Part shown: one piece after another, positions 36,156-47,690 of the stretch
How positions within the stretch are numbered: the stretch's first letter is position 1
How the letters are laid out: each line of letters starts with the position of its first letter
Assembly: GCF_027409185.1 (NCBI RefSeq)
Contig: NC_084469.1
Span: 80,263,918 to 80,327,917, forward strand
Reading direction: 5' to 3'
DNA length: 64,000 nucleotides
DNA from: Cynocephalus volans
Lineage: Eukaryota > Chordata > Mammalia > Dermoptera > Cynocephalidae
Notes under the pieces: model-generated
Seen by the model: only the letters and a program-made list of their open reading frames with translations
What the model was told of the DNA's origin: nothing
Databases searched by the model: none
Made by a program: the position numbers and the translations under genes

Positions 36156-37850
36156 GCCTGTTCTCCTGTACCATGCGGAGCTGTGCTGCAGAGAAAATCC
36201 AACACCCGGCACGTGACCAAGCACAGCATCTTCAGGTCCCTCTGGTCTGGCTGGGCCCTTCCTATGCAGTCCAGACACCCCTCCACATCAGGGGGGTTCC
36301 AAAGAACGTCTCCCATCCAGAAGAGGAAGTAGTGGCTACCACACACTGTGGTTGCTGATTGCTAGGTGAGAGGCTCATAGGGCTACAGAGAGGGGCTCAG
36401 ATTCTGCCCAGGCATCTCATAGATTCCAGTCCTAGGCAGAGAGAGGGCAAGGAAACTGGAAAGCTGCAAGATACAACCCAGGGAGAGAAGGGGAGAGGGT
36501 GTTCCAGCCTCACTCTCCATGAACTCTGTCTCCATGCCATGCCAGGCCCCCTCCCAGGCGATGGGAGGCAGAGATGAACGAGATATGGCTCCAGCACTCG
36601 AGGGGTCCCTGGCTAGCAAGCCAGAGGCATACCATTCACGATAGTTTTCTTGCGCTCTGCCCATACACAGATCCTTACATATGGGGATACTCTTTTTATG
36701 ATGGCGATTGCACTACAGGGAAGAGGGACTGGATGGCCATTTCAATAAACAAGGCCAATAGATAAACAGGTACATTATAGAGCCCAAAATGAGAAAGTCA
36801 AACTATAAAGGTTTTAGAATAACAAGAATTGCTACCACTTACACAGCACAGAACAACATCGTTCTAAATGGTGTGCACATCTTAACTCATCTTAAGCCTC
36901 ACAATGGCCTATGAGGTTGTTGCAGAAGCAAATAAAGGACAACTCTCCATGACCTCAAAGTATGACACTGGCTATGTGTGACATTAGGATATTTATATTT
37001 TGGTTTTCATCCACATCTTGTTCTAACCTTCTCCCACCTTTCTGTCTTAGAGCCGGCCATAAAGAAAATCCCTGACCTACCTTATCTGATTACAGGTCAT
37101 AAGACCCCCATTTCAGGAGAGGTCTTGCCCCATACCTAGGAGGAAGGAATGCTGCACAGAGAGGCCAAGAAGAATCTCAACAGACGGATGTTGCTTAGTG
37201 TTACATCAAACCCTTTTTGTCCAATCACATTTCTACATGGTTCTCCATGCTTCAGTCATGCCTACATGATGAAGCTTCCATGAAAATCCAAGAGCACAAG
37301 GTTTAGGAAGCTTCTGGATAGCTGAACACATGGGGAGGTTCCTAGAGGGTGGTGCAGCCAAGGAGGTGGTGCACCCATCCCCATATCTCGCCCTATGCAT
37401 ATATTCATCTGTATCCTTTGTGATGTCCTTTATAATAAACCAGTAAACATAAGTACACATTTCCCTGAGTTCTATGAGCCACTCAGCAAATCAGTCGAAT
37501 CCAAGGAGGGGGTTATAGGAACCCCAGTGTGTAGCCAGTCAGAAGCACAGATAAGACAAACTGTAGCTCGCAATTAGGATGGGGGGGGCAGTCTTGGGGA
37601 CTGAGCCCTCACTCAACTTGTGGGATCTGACACTATCTCCAGACAGATAGTGTTAGAATTGAATTAGAGGACACCCAGCTGGTGTCTGCTGAGAAACTGC
37701 CTGCTTGCTTGCTGGTGGGGAGAAATCCCCACACATCTGGTCACAGAAGTCTGTCTTTTGTGTTGATTGCTGCTGAGTAAGAGTACAGGAAAAACATTCA
37801 CTTTGTGTTTTCTCATATATACTATAAAAGGAAAGGCTGACGTGGTTAAA
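36155..37850. other. Intergenic, no gene recognised
   Basis: Mostly unique sequence without recognisable exons. The block around 36,820-36,930 is weakly MIR-like. Nothing else is supported. Confidence 0.5.
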
Positions 37851-38600
37851 TACTTCAAAGTTGGCAAATTCTATTCATCACAAGACCCTATTAAGAGAGT
37901 GCAAACGCAAACCACAGGATGGAAAAGGGTATTGAGAAGCACATATATCCAAATGAATACATGGAGAACACCTACGACCCATTAAAAACTAATCTGATAA
38001 AAAATGGGCAATAGACTTGAACAGACACTTCCATGCAGAAGATATAAGGATGGCAAATAAGCCCTTGAAAAATGCTCAACATCATTAGTCTTTAGGGAAA
38101 TGCAACTTCAAACTACGGTGAGATACCACTGCACACCCATCAGAATAGCTACAATAAAAAATACTGACAATATCAAGCGTAGGTGAGACTGTGGAGCACT
38201 GGAACTCTCAAACACTGCTGAGGGAATACGAAACGGCACAGCCACTCTGGAAAACAGTTTGGCACAATCGAGGACAGTTGAAGCTGTCCATACTCTAAGG
38301 CCCAGCAACTTCACCTCGGATAAACACATGGACTTAGAAAAATGTGTAAGAATACACACTCTTAGCCATCCTAGAAACAACCCAAATGTGCATCAACAGA
38401 CAAAAAAAAAAGAATAAATGGTGACATATTTAAGTAATGTAGCAACCCAACAATACAAATTTCAAAACTCCAGCTACATAAAAGAAATTGGTGGATTATA
38501 CACACATAAATGTTAAATGAAAGAAGCAGGACACAAAATAATACAAATAATATCTATGCCTTAATGTACATAAAATTCAAAAATGAGTAAAAATGAAACT
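37850..38600 (+). repeat. Old L1M fragment
   Basis: Decayed ORF2 3' sequence (GAGATACCACTGCACACCCA, ACTCTGGAAAACAGTTTGGC, AACCCAAATGTGCATCAAC) and a 3' end follow L1M order in the plus orientation. Confidence 0.75.
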
Positions 38601-39236
38601 CTATTGTTTTGAGATCTATTCACAGGTGGTAAATTTATACAGAAAAGCAAGGAATCAGAATCAGGCCCGTGACTACCTCTAACAAGGAGGACTTTGAGGG
38701 AGCCAGCAAAATTCTGTTTTTTGTCCTGTCCCAGCCTCTTGCCCTCAGAGCCACAAATACTGGTAGCCATAAATCACATTACTGCTCAGGGGCTTAGCTT
38801 CCCTGGAGTACGTTCTGTCCATAGCATTGGACGTGGCTTTGCCCAGAGAACAGGCATCAGATGGAACTGTGTGTCTACTCCACTGCCCTTCCATGTCAGC
38901 CACTGGCTCTGCCTCCCACCAGCTTTGGGCTCCAAGCCTCAGTTTCCTCATCTGTTAATGGGGCATGATGGTCCCATCATGCCTAACTCATAGGGTAAGA
39001 TAATGAATGTTGAAGGGTTCTGGGAGCTAAAGTCTGATTGCCAGAGACTGATCAGGACTCTAAAGGACAGCCAGGCTGCTGCGAGGCTGCAGGAAAGTGA
39101 GGCCGAGCTAGACCCCTCAGGGCTGGCACTGTTCCTCCCCGCCCAGCCTCAAGGGATGCAGAAGGAGAAATGGGTGGCTGCAACAGGCTGTCTGTCATTG
39201 GGGTTCACTATACCATGTTTCGCCAGCTAATGGGCT

Positions 39237-39403
39237 GGGCCAATCAGGAGCAATTCACACAGCCTATTTCCTGTTTTCAAACCAGGAACTGAGCAGAGCA
39301 GCGGCTGCACTCAACAGCTCCCAGCGCTTAGAACAGAGAGCCGAGGGGGCTATGTGACACCCCTCCCAGACCCCTGGACACGCACAGGGCCCAGAGACCT
39401 CAG
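39237..39403 (+). promoter_or_regulatory. SNX20: Candidate SNX20 promoter and non-coding exon 1
   Basis: A CCAAT box (GGGCCAATCAGG, 39237-39248) is followed by purine-box/ETS-like elements (TATTTCCTGTTTTC at 39265-39278, AGGAACTG) of the kind that drive myeloid and lymphoid promoters. A GC-rich short segment then ends in CTCAG and a GTCAGTG donor (39404). It lies 3.4 kb upstream of coding exon 2 on the same strand. SNX20 is leukocyte-restricted in human and has a non-coding first exon, so the fit is good but indirect. Confidence 0.4.
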
Positions 39404-39654
39404 GTCAGTGTTCGATCCCAAGCTCAGTTGGCCTCTACCCACGGTGGCCTGAGTCCCTTCCTCCTGTGACGGTCTCACCGGGTACCCACTTGGGGCAGGG
39501 TGGGACGGAGAAGGGTTAGTGATGGCCTCTGCATGTGGGGCTCTCCTTAGCACACTGGGTCAGAGCAGAGAACAGCTCCCCAACCCTCCATCATCTCAAT
39601 TCCTTTTGAAATGCCAGACACTTGTACAGCCCCTCTTGGGCCTACAGGATAAGT

Positions 39655-39890
39655 CACCAGCTGTATGTTTCTCAAAAAGTGGTGCCAGGGAACCCCTGTA
39701 TCAGCAAAGCCCTGGTGGACTTGTGCAAAAAGCAGAGTCCAGGGCCCACCTTCAGACCTGTTAAATGGGATTCCCTGGTGTTGAGAGCCAGGAAATCTGC
39801 TTTTCAGTGAGCCCCCAGAACTCCCACTTTTTCCCATTAGGGGATTCTGATGCACACTCACATTTGGGAGCCCCTGCCCTTAGCAAGGTT
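39655..39890 (+). repeat. MER5A-like hAT DNA transposon remnant
   Basis: TTTCTCAAAAAGTGGTGCC, GCAGAGTCCAGGGCCCACC, GGAAATCTGCTTTTCAGTG and GGGATTCTGATGCACACTC are in MER5A order, in the presumed SNX20 intron 1. Confidence 0.7.
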
Positions 39891-41654
39891 TCTCAGGTGA
39901 GAACAGAGGTGTCCAATGGTGCCCAATGTCCCGGGACCTTTTGTTTCCCAGGGTGGGCCAGGGTGCTTTCTTTCATTCTGCTGGAAGCTCATCCCTGATG
40001 AAAAGTAACTTTCTGCCGCCCCCTCAGAAAGGTAGTGTGGGCTCTGCAGGTAGCCCTGTGTGCCCATCAGAAGACTGGACATAACAGGCAGCCTTCAGAG
40101 AGAGGGATGGTCAGGGCACCTGGAGGAAAGGAGGAGGGGAATGACTGTCTGCGCACACGGGGCTGGATGGTGGAGGGGGCTGGGAGGCTGCTCTTTCCCA
40201 AACCAACAGCACCAACACTTGCAGTATTTTGTTGTAAAGTGTAGAAATCATTGCAAGGGTCTGGAGAGGGGACGGAAGGGCCCACAGGACCCCCCTGTGT
40301 GAATGTCCCCTTACAGCTTTTAGAATGATAGGATTGCTTTCCCATTTTACAGATGAGGAGACTGAGGCCTGGAGAGGGATAGAAAGCTGCCAAAGACCCC
40401 ATGGATGCACTAATGCACAACTCTTTTCTTTCCACTCCTCTTCAAATGGGTGACCCCCAACCAATCCCATATGAGAAAACGTAAGGAACTGGCTTTGGCT
40501 GCTGTACTTGATTTTTATTCTAAGCCCTGGTTTTCTGATCAACTTTCTCAGGTCTTTACTGGAGTGTGCAGCCAAGGCATCATTTCTGTAGTCTTACAGG
40601 GTCTCTGGGAAAATAGTGCCCTGCTTCTGACCTGATGCTACCTGCCTGATCACCAAAGCACAGCTGGAAGGGCCAGGGAACACTGAGGTCAATGCCACTC
40701 ACCATCACCCATTTTACAGATAAGCTAACTGAAGCAGGTGTATAGCGGTGTCCACAGGAAACACTGGGCCCCCGAGAATCCCAGTCACCAAGAGTCCATT
40801 AGATAAGTGAGCATGTGGACACCGCTGTCTTGCTTGGGCACCTACCAGAACATAGGAAACCCATCCCTAGCCGACCATCAACTTATTAGCAGGACAGGAC
40901 TTGTGGCCACATTTTTCACATACGGAAACTGAGGCCTAGGGATATTAAATAACTTGCCAGGACCCATGGTTGGTCAGGATAGAAGGCTATGTCTCATGAT
41001 TCTTCGAGGGGGACAAGAGATAAATGAGGTGTGCACGCTATAGTGTGCTCATGCATGTGCAGCCCTGGGTCAGCCATGTCTCTTCTCTGTGCCTCAGTTT
41101 GCCTATCTGTAAAAGGTGAGGTTAGATCCAGGGTCCCTAAGGGCCACCCATTGGACAACTGCATGGAGCCACCTGAAGAATGCCCCAGGGTTCCCTTCAC
41201 CTGACACAGCAAGAGCTGCCCCCTGAAGCATGGGCTCCTGGCCCCGGCTGACCTCACCCTTCCCCAGGGCAACCGGCTCCAGGAGACTCGCACTCGTGGA
41301 GCAGGGGACCGGCTCTGGCCACACCCAGGGACACAGCAGAAGGTGTTCAGGCAGCAGTGGCTCTAGGTCTCAGTCAGCCTAGGGGTTCAGCCCCAGAGCC
41401 TGCAATCCAGCAGACCAGAGTTCAAGTCCCAGCTCTGCCCTCAAGTTTCACTGACAGCTCCCTCAGGTCCTGGTAAGAAGGAGGTGAAGTCACTTGCACC
41501 CTCGTTTTGAGTTTCTGTGCCTAAATGGTGCCCCAGCTACTCACTCCCTCTGAGCTAATGTTTTAAGTGTAACTTTTTAAAATTTGCCTTAGACATTTTA
41601 AATTCTATTACAGTTTACATGTTAATTTAGAGTCATTTATTTCACAACTATTTC

Positions 41655-41860
41655 TAGAAGCATCTAGCACATGCCAGATACTCATAACAGGGACTATTAT
41701 ACAGTGCCTGGTATGTGCAGAGCCCTGCACTGATGCTTTACACATCTGCCTGACTTAATCCTCACCAGCCTCGTGAAGGTGGATTCGGTTCTTATGCCTG
41801 TTGTATAGGAAACTGAGGCACAGAGAAGTTGAGTAACTTGCCGGCCACCAAATCATCTTG
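41655..41860 (-). repeat. MIR SINE
   Basis: AAGCATCTAGCACATGCCAG, CTGACTTAATCCTCACCAG and AAACTGAGGCACAGAGAAG, with AGTAACTTGCCGG, identify a reverse MIR. Confidence 0.8.
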
Positions 41861-41999
41861 TTCACTTATCTGGGTCACACACAGAGTTCCTGCACAAACT
41901 GGATGCCCATTTCCTGCTGCCCACCCTCCCTACTCACCCTGGGTCAGGTGGAAAGGTTTCTGAGGTCAAGCTAGCCTGGGTTTATGTCCTGCCCACCAT

Positions 42000-42300
42000 T
42001 GACTTGCTCTTGATCTTGCGCAACTGAGTCTCAGTTCCTTCGTCATCAGATGGAGATAAAAACTGTACCTACCACAGATGGTGGTCAGATTGAGAGAGTG
42101 CATGGTGAGTGCACAGTACACAGCCAGCAGGTCACAGGCATTTGAGACAAATTCAGCTTTATTCATTGGGCACACTCAGCAGCTGCATGACCTTGGACTA
42201 GACCTCAGTTTCCTCATCTGTTATTTGGTAGATTTTTATGGGTGTTCAATTAGATAGGGGGTGTAAAGAACCTAGGTGGGTATAAAGCGGGTATAATAAG
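42000..42300 (+). repeat. MIR-type SINE sequence, two fragments
   Basis: Two sense-oriented cores occur. One has GCAACTGAGTCTCAGTTCC. The other has GCATGACCTTGGACTAGACC and TCAGTTTCCTCATCTGTTA. Confidence 0.7.
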
Positions 42301-42769
42301 CTATCAGTAAAGAGTAAAGATAGATGATAGATAGATAAAAAGATACATACCAGTATCCACCTGCTCTGAACACTGAAATTTCATTTGCACACAGAATATA
42401 TAATTGAGGATCAAGAGACATTATATGGACAAGCCAGTATCCTTCTTTCAAGTAATCACTAAAGCCATTACCTCTGCTTCAAATCACTTCATTTAAAATT
42501 CAGAGCAACTCGATGCTATAAGAATCATATCAATAAGAGAAGGATCTGCTCTGTGTTGGCGTGATCTGTCCAGCAAAGGGGCAGACCCAGGCTTGGGATC
42601 CGGCAGCTGAGCAGACAGCTATACAGGCAGCAGAGGGCTCAGTAGTGGAGCCATTGTTATTCCCTCTGCCTGCTGGCAGGGACTATGGCATGGATCCTAG
42701 ACACCCCAGAAACCACTGCGAACCCCAACATGAGAGGGCACTCACTGTTCTCTCTTGTGCCCCTGGCAG

Positions 42770-42908
42770 CTTTGGAGCATGGCAAGTCCCGAGCACCCTG
42801 GGAGCCCTGGCTGGACAAGACCCCTAATCCAGAGCACGGCAAGGACCAAGCAGGAAGCACCAGCCACTGTCGCAGAACTCTCATGTCCAGGGCCTGAGAG
42901 GCACTTAG
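42770..42908 (+). CDS. SNX20: SNX20 exon 2: start codon and N-terminal region
   Basis: The acceptor CTGGCAG ends at 42769. The ATG is at 42779-42781 and the donor GTGGGC begins at 42909. The exon codes for residues 1-43 plus one base ([20 protein letters not shown]). The tail of this exon is less conserved than the PX domain, as expected for a disordered N-terminus. An upstream in-frame ATG at 42755 lies before the acceptor and is not exonic in this model. Confidence 0.9.
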
Positions 42909-45900
42909 GTGGGCTTGAGGCTTGGGGCCTGACTGGGGGGATGGAGGTTCAAAGTACAAATGTGGGTCACTTCAATGGATGCAACGAGAGCCTCGCAGCT
43001 CTCCTAACTTGGGTTATCCCAAAGTAAACACTGAGGCAAGGATGTGCTGCAAGTTGCTTATCTGGGAGATGATCCTAGGGGACATGGCAGGGGAGTGGGA
43101 AAGCTAGGAAGGGAAGGCAGGAAGCCAGCATAGGGTATCAAGGAGCAGATGACTGCTGCAGGTAACAGGGGCTCAGTCCCAACGTGGGTCCTCTGGGAGA
43201 CTGAATAGAACATATTCAGAGTTGTTCCAGCTGAGGGGCAAGGAAGTCAGGCTATTATCAACCATTCCTGTCCTGCATCAGCTGAGGGGTGCTCCTGAGC
43301 ATGCTGCTATAGCCCGAGAGAGCCTTCAGGAGGAGGGTCATAGTTGTTTCTAGTGTTCCAGAACAGTGCAAAGGACGTGGCCCTGCACTGACAGTGTCTG
43401 CTACAGTGCCAGTTGCTGGAACAAATTTCTTTTCAACCATTCAAGATGCACCTACTGAATGCCAGCTCTGTTCCAGGCCCTATGCAGGGCACTGGGGAAA
43501 CAGGAACAAATCAAACATTGTGCTGGCACTCAAGTTTGGTATGGAAACAGATCGGTGAAAAATAATTAGAAATGTCACAAAAACAGTTATAGAAACAAGA
43601 TGGGACAAGATCTGACTGTGATGCCAAGGGGCTGTTGAAGTGACATGTGGGGTGGGTCGTGAAGGACACAGTGGAGAAGGGCTTCTGGGACCCAGACCCC
43701 TTGCAATAAAATGCACAATTATTTGCACAGTTTTGGTGGGGAAGGATTCTAAGCTTTCTTAAGATTCTCAGAGGGGCACAGGGCTTAAGTGAGGTTTAAG
43801 AAGCACCGTGTTCATTTTTCAGGCAGGGAAATAGGAGGGTCAGATTCAAGGCAGAAGAGTGGTGTGTTTGAGAAAAAGCACAAGTGGGAAATGGAACAAA
43901 GGGGTTTGGGGCCAGCCAGGCTGAGGCTTGTAGCTCCCTCCATCACACTAACGTGTGCTCAAGGAGTCCCCAGGATAACCACGGAGTCGGTGTCACAGGG
44001 GATGCAGAAATAGACAAGCCACAGTCTCCGCTTGTCAGGATAGTACGGTTTCACAATGGACAATCTGCAGGCTGGAAGCAGCTGATACAACATGCCCACA
44101 CTGCATTTCACAACCAAGAAACCACTTGTGCATGAAGGGCTATTTGAGGTTGTCAGTGGGTGGGGTGGATTTAGCTAGGCTGGGCATAGTGGTCTGGTTG
44201 ACACCTCGATTGGGCCTATAAATGTTGGGGTGGGAGGAGGGGGACATTCACCACTCTTCCAGAATTCTGATGTCCCATCCCAGAAAAACCCAGCCATCCC
44301 CCCAAGCCCTTGCCTCTAAAGCGCACTGATCTGGTGCAAATCCTTGAGTGTTGTCCTTCCAGACGCTCACAACGGCCTGAGCTCCAACTCCAGCATGACT
44401 ACACGGGAGCTGCAGGAGTACTGGAAGAACGAGAAATGCCACTGGAAGCATGTCAAACTGCTCTTTGAGATCGCCTCCGCCCGCATCGAGGAAAGGAAAG
44501 TCTCCAAGTTTGTGGTAAGCCAAAATCCGGAAATGACAGAGCCCCTTTCACTGCCTCCTTCCTGGCCTTGGGCAAGTCTTGTGGAGCCTCCAGCTTTCCC
44601 AGTCAAATGAATCCCAATGAAATGGGTTGACACACTCTAACTCATAGAGTTCTTCTGAAGAAAATGTCCAAAGAGCAAGATTTCATGCTCAACATCTTGC
44701 TAGGGCCCCATGTTACCAGGTGTTAGTCATCTCTCTCTCTCCCTCACCAATTTTGCCATATCCTTGTGTCATTTATTATTTTTCTTTTAATTAGATCACC
44801 TTTTTAAAATAGTAAATACATTTATTTCAAAGAGAAATACTTTAAATGGAAAGCCAATATCACATGGCATAAAGAAAAAGTAATTATAAAGGTAAATACA
44901 AGGAGAGCTAAATGCTGTTATTAAATTCTAGCTGTTTACTGTGGCTGGTAGAAAGCTCTGTGTTTGGGGCCTGCTCTCTTTGTTAGATTAGAATTTTGGC
45001 CTGTGTTAGGGAGATGTTAAAGAGCCACCTTTCATTGAGACCAGGGTATTAACCACAGCCACCACTGAGTACCCACTGCATGGTGGGTACAGTTCCAAGT
45101 GGTTTCAGTGCATTAACTCATTTAATCCTCACCCAGTGAGGTAAATACTATTCCTATCTTCGTTTTATGGAGGAGAAACTGAGGCTCAAAGAGGTTAAAT
45201 TACCAATCTAAGACCACACTGCTAGACCACGGTGGGGCCAGAATTAAAACCCAGGCAGTCTGGCTCCCCAGTCTACGCCCTTAGTTAGTATTCTCTTGAA
45301 AGAGAACTGAAAAGGAATAATTTTCTTGGTATCCAACATCATTGCCCATATATAAATGATTTTATATAGTACCTAAAACCAACTTCCAAGTGTTCCACAG
45401 TTGAAAAACCAAGCATCCCAGTCCAGAAAACCGAGGCCCAGGCTTGACAAGGTAAATTCAAAAGGGACCCCAGGTCCCCTGTGGGGCAGGTTCCCGTGCC
45501 CTTTCTCCTCCGAGATGCCTCCATGTCGCCGATGACAATTCAAAACAGAATTGCGTAGAAGGACAACCCATTTTCAGGGTCTGCTATAAATGACTGTCCC
45601 CCTTATGTTACTGGCCGGCGCCCCTTCAGGATGGAGTCAAAGGCTCGCTCTCTTTGCGCCCTAGATGTACCAAATCGTCGTCATCCAGACTGGGAGCTTT
45701 GACAGCGACAAAGCCATCCTGGAACGGCGCTACTCGGACTTCGAGAAGCTCCAGAAGACCCTCCTGAAGACTTTCCGAGAAGAGATGGAGGACGTGGTCT
45801 TCCCCAGGAAGCACCTGACGGGGAACTTCTCGGAGGCGATGATCTGCGAGCGCAAGCTGGCGCTCAGGGAGTACCTGGGGCTGCTGTACGCCATCCGCGC

Positions 45901-46333
45901 CGTGCGCCGCTCGCGCCCGTTCATCGACTTCCTCACGCGGCCCGAGCTGGCCGAGGCCTTCGGCTGCCTGCGCGCCGGCAAGTACCGCGAGGCCCTGGAC
46001 ATCCTGGTGCGCGTGGTGCCCCTGCAGGAGAAGCTCACGGCGCACTGCCCCCTGGCGGTGGTCCCGGCCCTCTGCGCCATGCTGGTGTGCCACCGTGACC
46101 TGGAGCGCCCTGCCGAGGCCTTCGCGGCCGGCGAGAGGGCCCTGCGGTGCCTGCAGGCCCGGGAGAGCCACCGCTACTACGCCCCTCTGCTGGATGCCAT
46201 GATCGGCCTGGCCTACGCGCTGGGCAAGGACTTTGTGTCGCTGCAGGAGAGACTGGAGGCGAGCCAGCTCCGGAAGCCCACCCACCGGGGGTTCACCCTG
46301 AAGGAACTCGCTGTCCGAGAATATCTGTACTGA
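42779..46333 (+). CDS. SNX20: SNX20, PX-domain sorting nexin (SLIC-1), complete coding sequence
   Basis: Three coding exons join as 42779-42908, 44363-44514 and 45665-46333 and encode 316 residues, the length I recall for human SNX20. The order is a low-complexity N-terminus, a PX domain (about residues 72-190) and a helical C-terminal PXB region. The family binds phosphoinositides, mainly PI3P, on early endosomes and cycles the leukocyte adhesion receptor PSGL-1. PX features visible are [12 protein letters not shown] (phosphate-binding arginines) and [10 protein letters not shown]. The start matches human [11 protein letters not shown]. The gene is divergent from NOD2. It appears intact. The first residue of the last exon is Met in place of human Val (residue 95). 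Confidence 0.96.
44363..44514 (+). CDS. SNX20: SNX20 exon 3: linker and start of PX domain
   Basis: This 152-bp exon has acceptor CCTTCCAG (AG at 44361-44362) and donor GTAAGC at 44515. It covers residues 44-94 and includes [19 protein letters not shown] and [19 protein letters not shown]. Its first two bases complete the split aspartate codon from exon 2. It aligns very closely with the human exon. Confidence 0.95.
45040..45290 (-). repeat. MIR SINE
   Basis: CATTAACTCATTTAATCCTC, GAGAAACTGAGGCTCAAAG and CCCAGGCAGTCTGGCTCCC make a well-preserved reverse MIR, in SNX20 intron 3. Confidence 0.85.
45665..46333 (+). CDS. SNX20: SNX20 exon 4: PX core and C-terminal PXB region with stop
   Basis: The acceptor CGCCCTAG ends at 45664. 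222 codons follow, then TGA at 46331-46333. The first half gives the PX core ([38 protein letters not shown]). The second half is a helical, TPR-like PXB bundle ([38 protein letters not shown]) that ends in [10 protein letters not shown]. The exon is much more GC-rich than its surroundings, so antisense open frames are long but not real. Confidence 0.97.
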   Translation: MYQIVVIQTGSFDSDKAILERRYSDFEKLQKTLLKTFREEMEDVVFPRKHLTGNFSEAMICERKLALREYLGLLYAIRAVRRSRPFIDFLTRPELAEAFGCLRAGKYREALDILVRVVPLQEKLTAHCPLAVVPALCAMLVCHRDLERPAEAFAAGERALRCLQARESHRYYAPLLDAMIGLAYALGKDFVSLQERLEASQLRKPTHRGFTLKELAVREYLY

Positions 46334-47690
46334 GCCAGCCTGGTACCCTCACGGGGCAGCTGGAGATATGGGGTCGCTGTTGCTTGGTGGGCTGTTTGGG
46401 GTTGATTTTTAATGGGAAGAGCCATTTGGAGCTCTCACTTGCTGGGTGACTCTGGACAAGCCCCTCCTCTGGTCCTCTGTTGCCCCATCTGTATTGAACA
46501 GAGATGTTGCTGGAACTCCTTGGAAGCCTCTGTTTGTGTCCTGTGTGCCTCAATGCCAGGCACACTTCATCTCAAAACCGCAAACCCAGTGACCAAAACT
46601 TTGAGGATAACATTGATCTTACCAATGCTTTTTGTGGGAAGCCTGAGGAGAGGTTTCCACTGCCCATGATGGACAAAGCTTAGTCCATTTCCTCTAAGAC
46701 GGCTCCCTCCAGATGCCCTGGGTCTTTTTTTCTCTGCTCTCCCCCACACTCAGCATTGCTTACAAATATTCCCACTCATTATCATAACGTTCTAGCTCTT
46801 CGCCCTTAGCATGTAGACCCACCTCAGCGAAACAAAAGCTTGCCTGTTGTCCCTCAACTACAGCCTCTCCTCTCCCCTTTCCCTGGGTAGGGACTGAATG
46901 TTACTCTTTGAAGGGTGGCAGGATACCGGGTTAGGAAGCAATAATGTCATAAGATTCTATGATACAAGCCATTTTTAGCGAGGGAAGTTGCCAACAATTT
47001 CCCTCACTAGGATGATACAATGTGTGAAGTAGATATTCATTTATAAGGCAGCTCTGGGTTATGTAGACATAGCCCTATAGGGAGGTACTTCATGGGGCCT
47101 TTGGGTAGAAAACAGATTGAATCCTAATCACCTCCCGTTTTGAGGGTCAGTGTTCTGGGACCCCTCCGATGGATTGGGATGCTGTTGATTAAGGTCTGCT
47201 GTCAGGAAAGGACACCACAGGCCCCGGAGAGAAGAGGAGTCTGGACCAATGACCTAGATTCCACACAGGGCCTGGAGTTGATTGGTACAGGCTGGTTTTG
47301 GCCCAATATGTGTTTGAGACTGGAAGCCCCTGAAGACCTAACCATCTGGATGAGCTTATCAGGGTGAGCTAAAGAGGCTGCAACTTGGGGACACTAATAT
47401 GGGACACCACTTAATGGCAGAGATTTGGCCCAGCAAGGCTGTAGACAGGCATTCACTAAACTGCACCAGAATCTGTTCAATAGCAACACCTTTTGGCAAC
47501 CACTATACGGGCCTGATCAGGCTCTGTCCTGGAGGTCAGAAACAGACTGACATCTTCAGACAAAGATACTCCTCAAGTCTCTCAATGTACCCCAGGAGAA
47601 CTTCAAGTGGGAGATACTGGACTTCTTGAAGAGCTGGACATATGGAAAATTAAAGTGTTCAGTGGAAAAATAAAAGCTGTGACTCTATTT
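46334..47690 (+). other. SNX20: Probable SNX20 3' untranslated region
   Basis: The sequence runs from the stop to the first good polyadenylation signal, AATAAA at 47669-47674, with no competing gene. No strong signal was found earlier on the plus strand. The length of about 1.35 kb is plausible for SNX20 but is inferred. Confidence 0.5.
47669..47674 (+). terminator. Candidate SNX20 polyadenylation signal
   Basis: AATAAA lies about 1.3 kb past the SNX20 stop, preceded by an ATTAAA at about 47,649. It is followed within 30 bases by a T/G-rich segment (TGACTCTATTTGTAATGGTG). Confidence 0.45.

Larger units (their letters stand above)
39404..42769 (+). other. Presumed SNX20 intron 1
   Basis: Unique and repeat sequence without a recognised exon. 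It contains MER5A, a MIR at about 41,655-41,860, MIR-like sequence at 42,000-42,300 and a short GATA-type repeat near 42,316-42,336. It is an intron only if the exon 1 call is right. Confidence 0.45.

Noticed and set aside
45626-46285. A 219-codon open frame antisense to SNX20 exon 4
   Set aside because: It arises from the high GC content of the exon; it is rich in Gln/Gly/Leu/Arg and matches no protein, whereas the sense strand is clearly SNX20.
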